Part shown: positions 63,883 through 64,000 of the stretch, piece after piece
Numbering within the stretch: the stretch's first letter is position 1
How the letters are laid out: each line of letters begins with the position of its first letter
NCBI RefSeq assembly: GCF_030814655.1
Contig: NZ_JAUSVK010000001.1
Coordinates: 2,623,501-2,687,500 of the forward strand
Source: Labrys monachus
GTDB taxonomy: Bacteria; Pseudomonadota; Alphaproteobacteria; Rhizobiales; Labraceae
Reading direction: 5' to 3'
DNA length: 64,000 nucleotides
Made by a program: the position numbers and the translations under genes
Notes under the pieces: model-generated
What the model was told of the DNA's origin: nothing
Database searches by the model: none
Seen by the model: the letters and a program-made list of their open reading frames with translations, nothing else

Positions 63883-64000
63883 ATGATCGCACGATCGTTG
63901 CTGCGAAAGATTTTCGAGGAGGTCGGCGGGCAGTCCAAGGATACGGCACTCGACGTCGAATTTGCGGATGGTTCGGTCTGCCGGACCACTCCGAGCCGAA
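63883..64000 (+). CDS. Start of a probable cyclopropane-fatty-acid-synthase-like gene (cut by window edge)
   Basis: Only 39 codons are present: MIARSLLRKIFEEVGGQSKD then TALDVEFADGSVCRTTPSR. The LLR-x-x-F...G...L-x-V-x-x-x-DG pattern resembles the N-terminal domain of CFA synthase/SAM methyltransferases. AGGGA lies 6 nt upstream of the ATG. The call is a guess limited by length. Confidence 0.4.
   Translation, partial: MIARSLLRKIFEEVGGQSKDTALDVEFADGSVCRTTPSR

Overview
The window looks like a chromosomal segment of a GC-rich alphaproteobacterium, most likely Hyphomicrobiales (Rhizobiales). The evidence is the argD-argF-hslO cluster, ALA-synthase type hemA, the DUF2948-hisD-UPF0262-phosphatase operon, a CIRCE-controlled groESL operon, and the general codon use. 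I cannot name the genus. No rRNA or CRISPR array was seen. There are two tRNA genes: Gly(CCC) at 759-833 and Thr(GGT) at 38074-38148.

Chromosomal backbone, 1-38148. It holds a RimK-like ATP-grasp ligase with a coupled GNAT acetyltransferase, an MFS exporter, apaG, arginine biosynthesis (argD-argF-hslO, then argE), a flavin reductase, mscL and an aminotransferase. Next come a cobalamin-riboswitch-controlled NiCoT cobalt/nickel transporter, a TPR protein, a cold-shock protein and a fused ABC transporter. Then follow the hisD operon, a RES/Xre toxin-antitoxin pair with a palindromic operator, and a three-gene ATGA-overlapping operon (ThDP enzyme, cytochrome c, unknown protein). The rest is a Crp/Fnr regulator, a Ddl-like ligase with an unusual loop, an enamidase-like amidohydrolase, a CPA2 antiporter, groESL, an EamA transporter, hemA with an FNR/FixK box far upstream, and murA. 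Palindromic repeats of several families lie between genes, and one lies inside the 5' end of a coding sequence.

Integrated island, 38126-56895. A tyrosine integrase sits directly downstream of tRNA-Thr. A 28-bp copy of the tRNA 3' end recurs at 56868-56895, and short GGTACAGTG repeats lie about 60 bp inside both ends. The island is AT-richer than the backbone and heavily decayed. It carries relics of T7-like phage genes (gp14-type internal virion protein twice, DnaB/gp4-type helicase tail three times) in a repeated layout with different cargo genes between them. It also has a resolvase, a DUF2293 gene with two nonsense codons, an Amj-type lipid II flippase gene with an in-frame amber codon, and a YaaC-like protein. 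The most novel-looking part is at 53238-54283: a two-TM protein followed by three tiny, overlapping, paralogous proteins that share a (K/R)xx(I/V)PMP motif.

Right flank, 56896-64000. A small membrane protein is followed by an AT-rich three-gene cassette (TIGR04255-type protein plus two unknowns), probably a second insertion in the same hotspot. A REP-associated tyrosine transposase with inverted ends lies next to a truncated XRE regulator and a possible DNA-ligase remnant. After a 1.65-kb stretch without convincing genes, the backbone resumes with a SnoaL-like protein, a SemiSWEET transporter, a divergent HxlR regulator and the start of a probable cyclopropane-fatty-acid-synthase-like gene.
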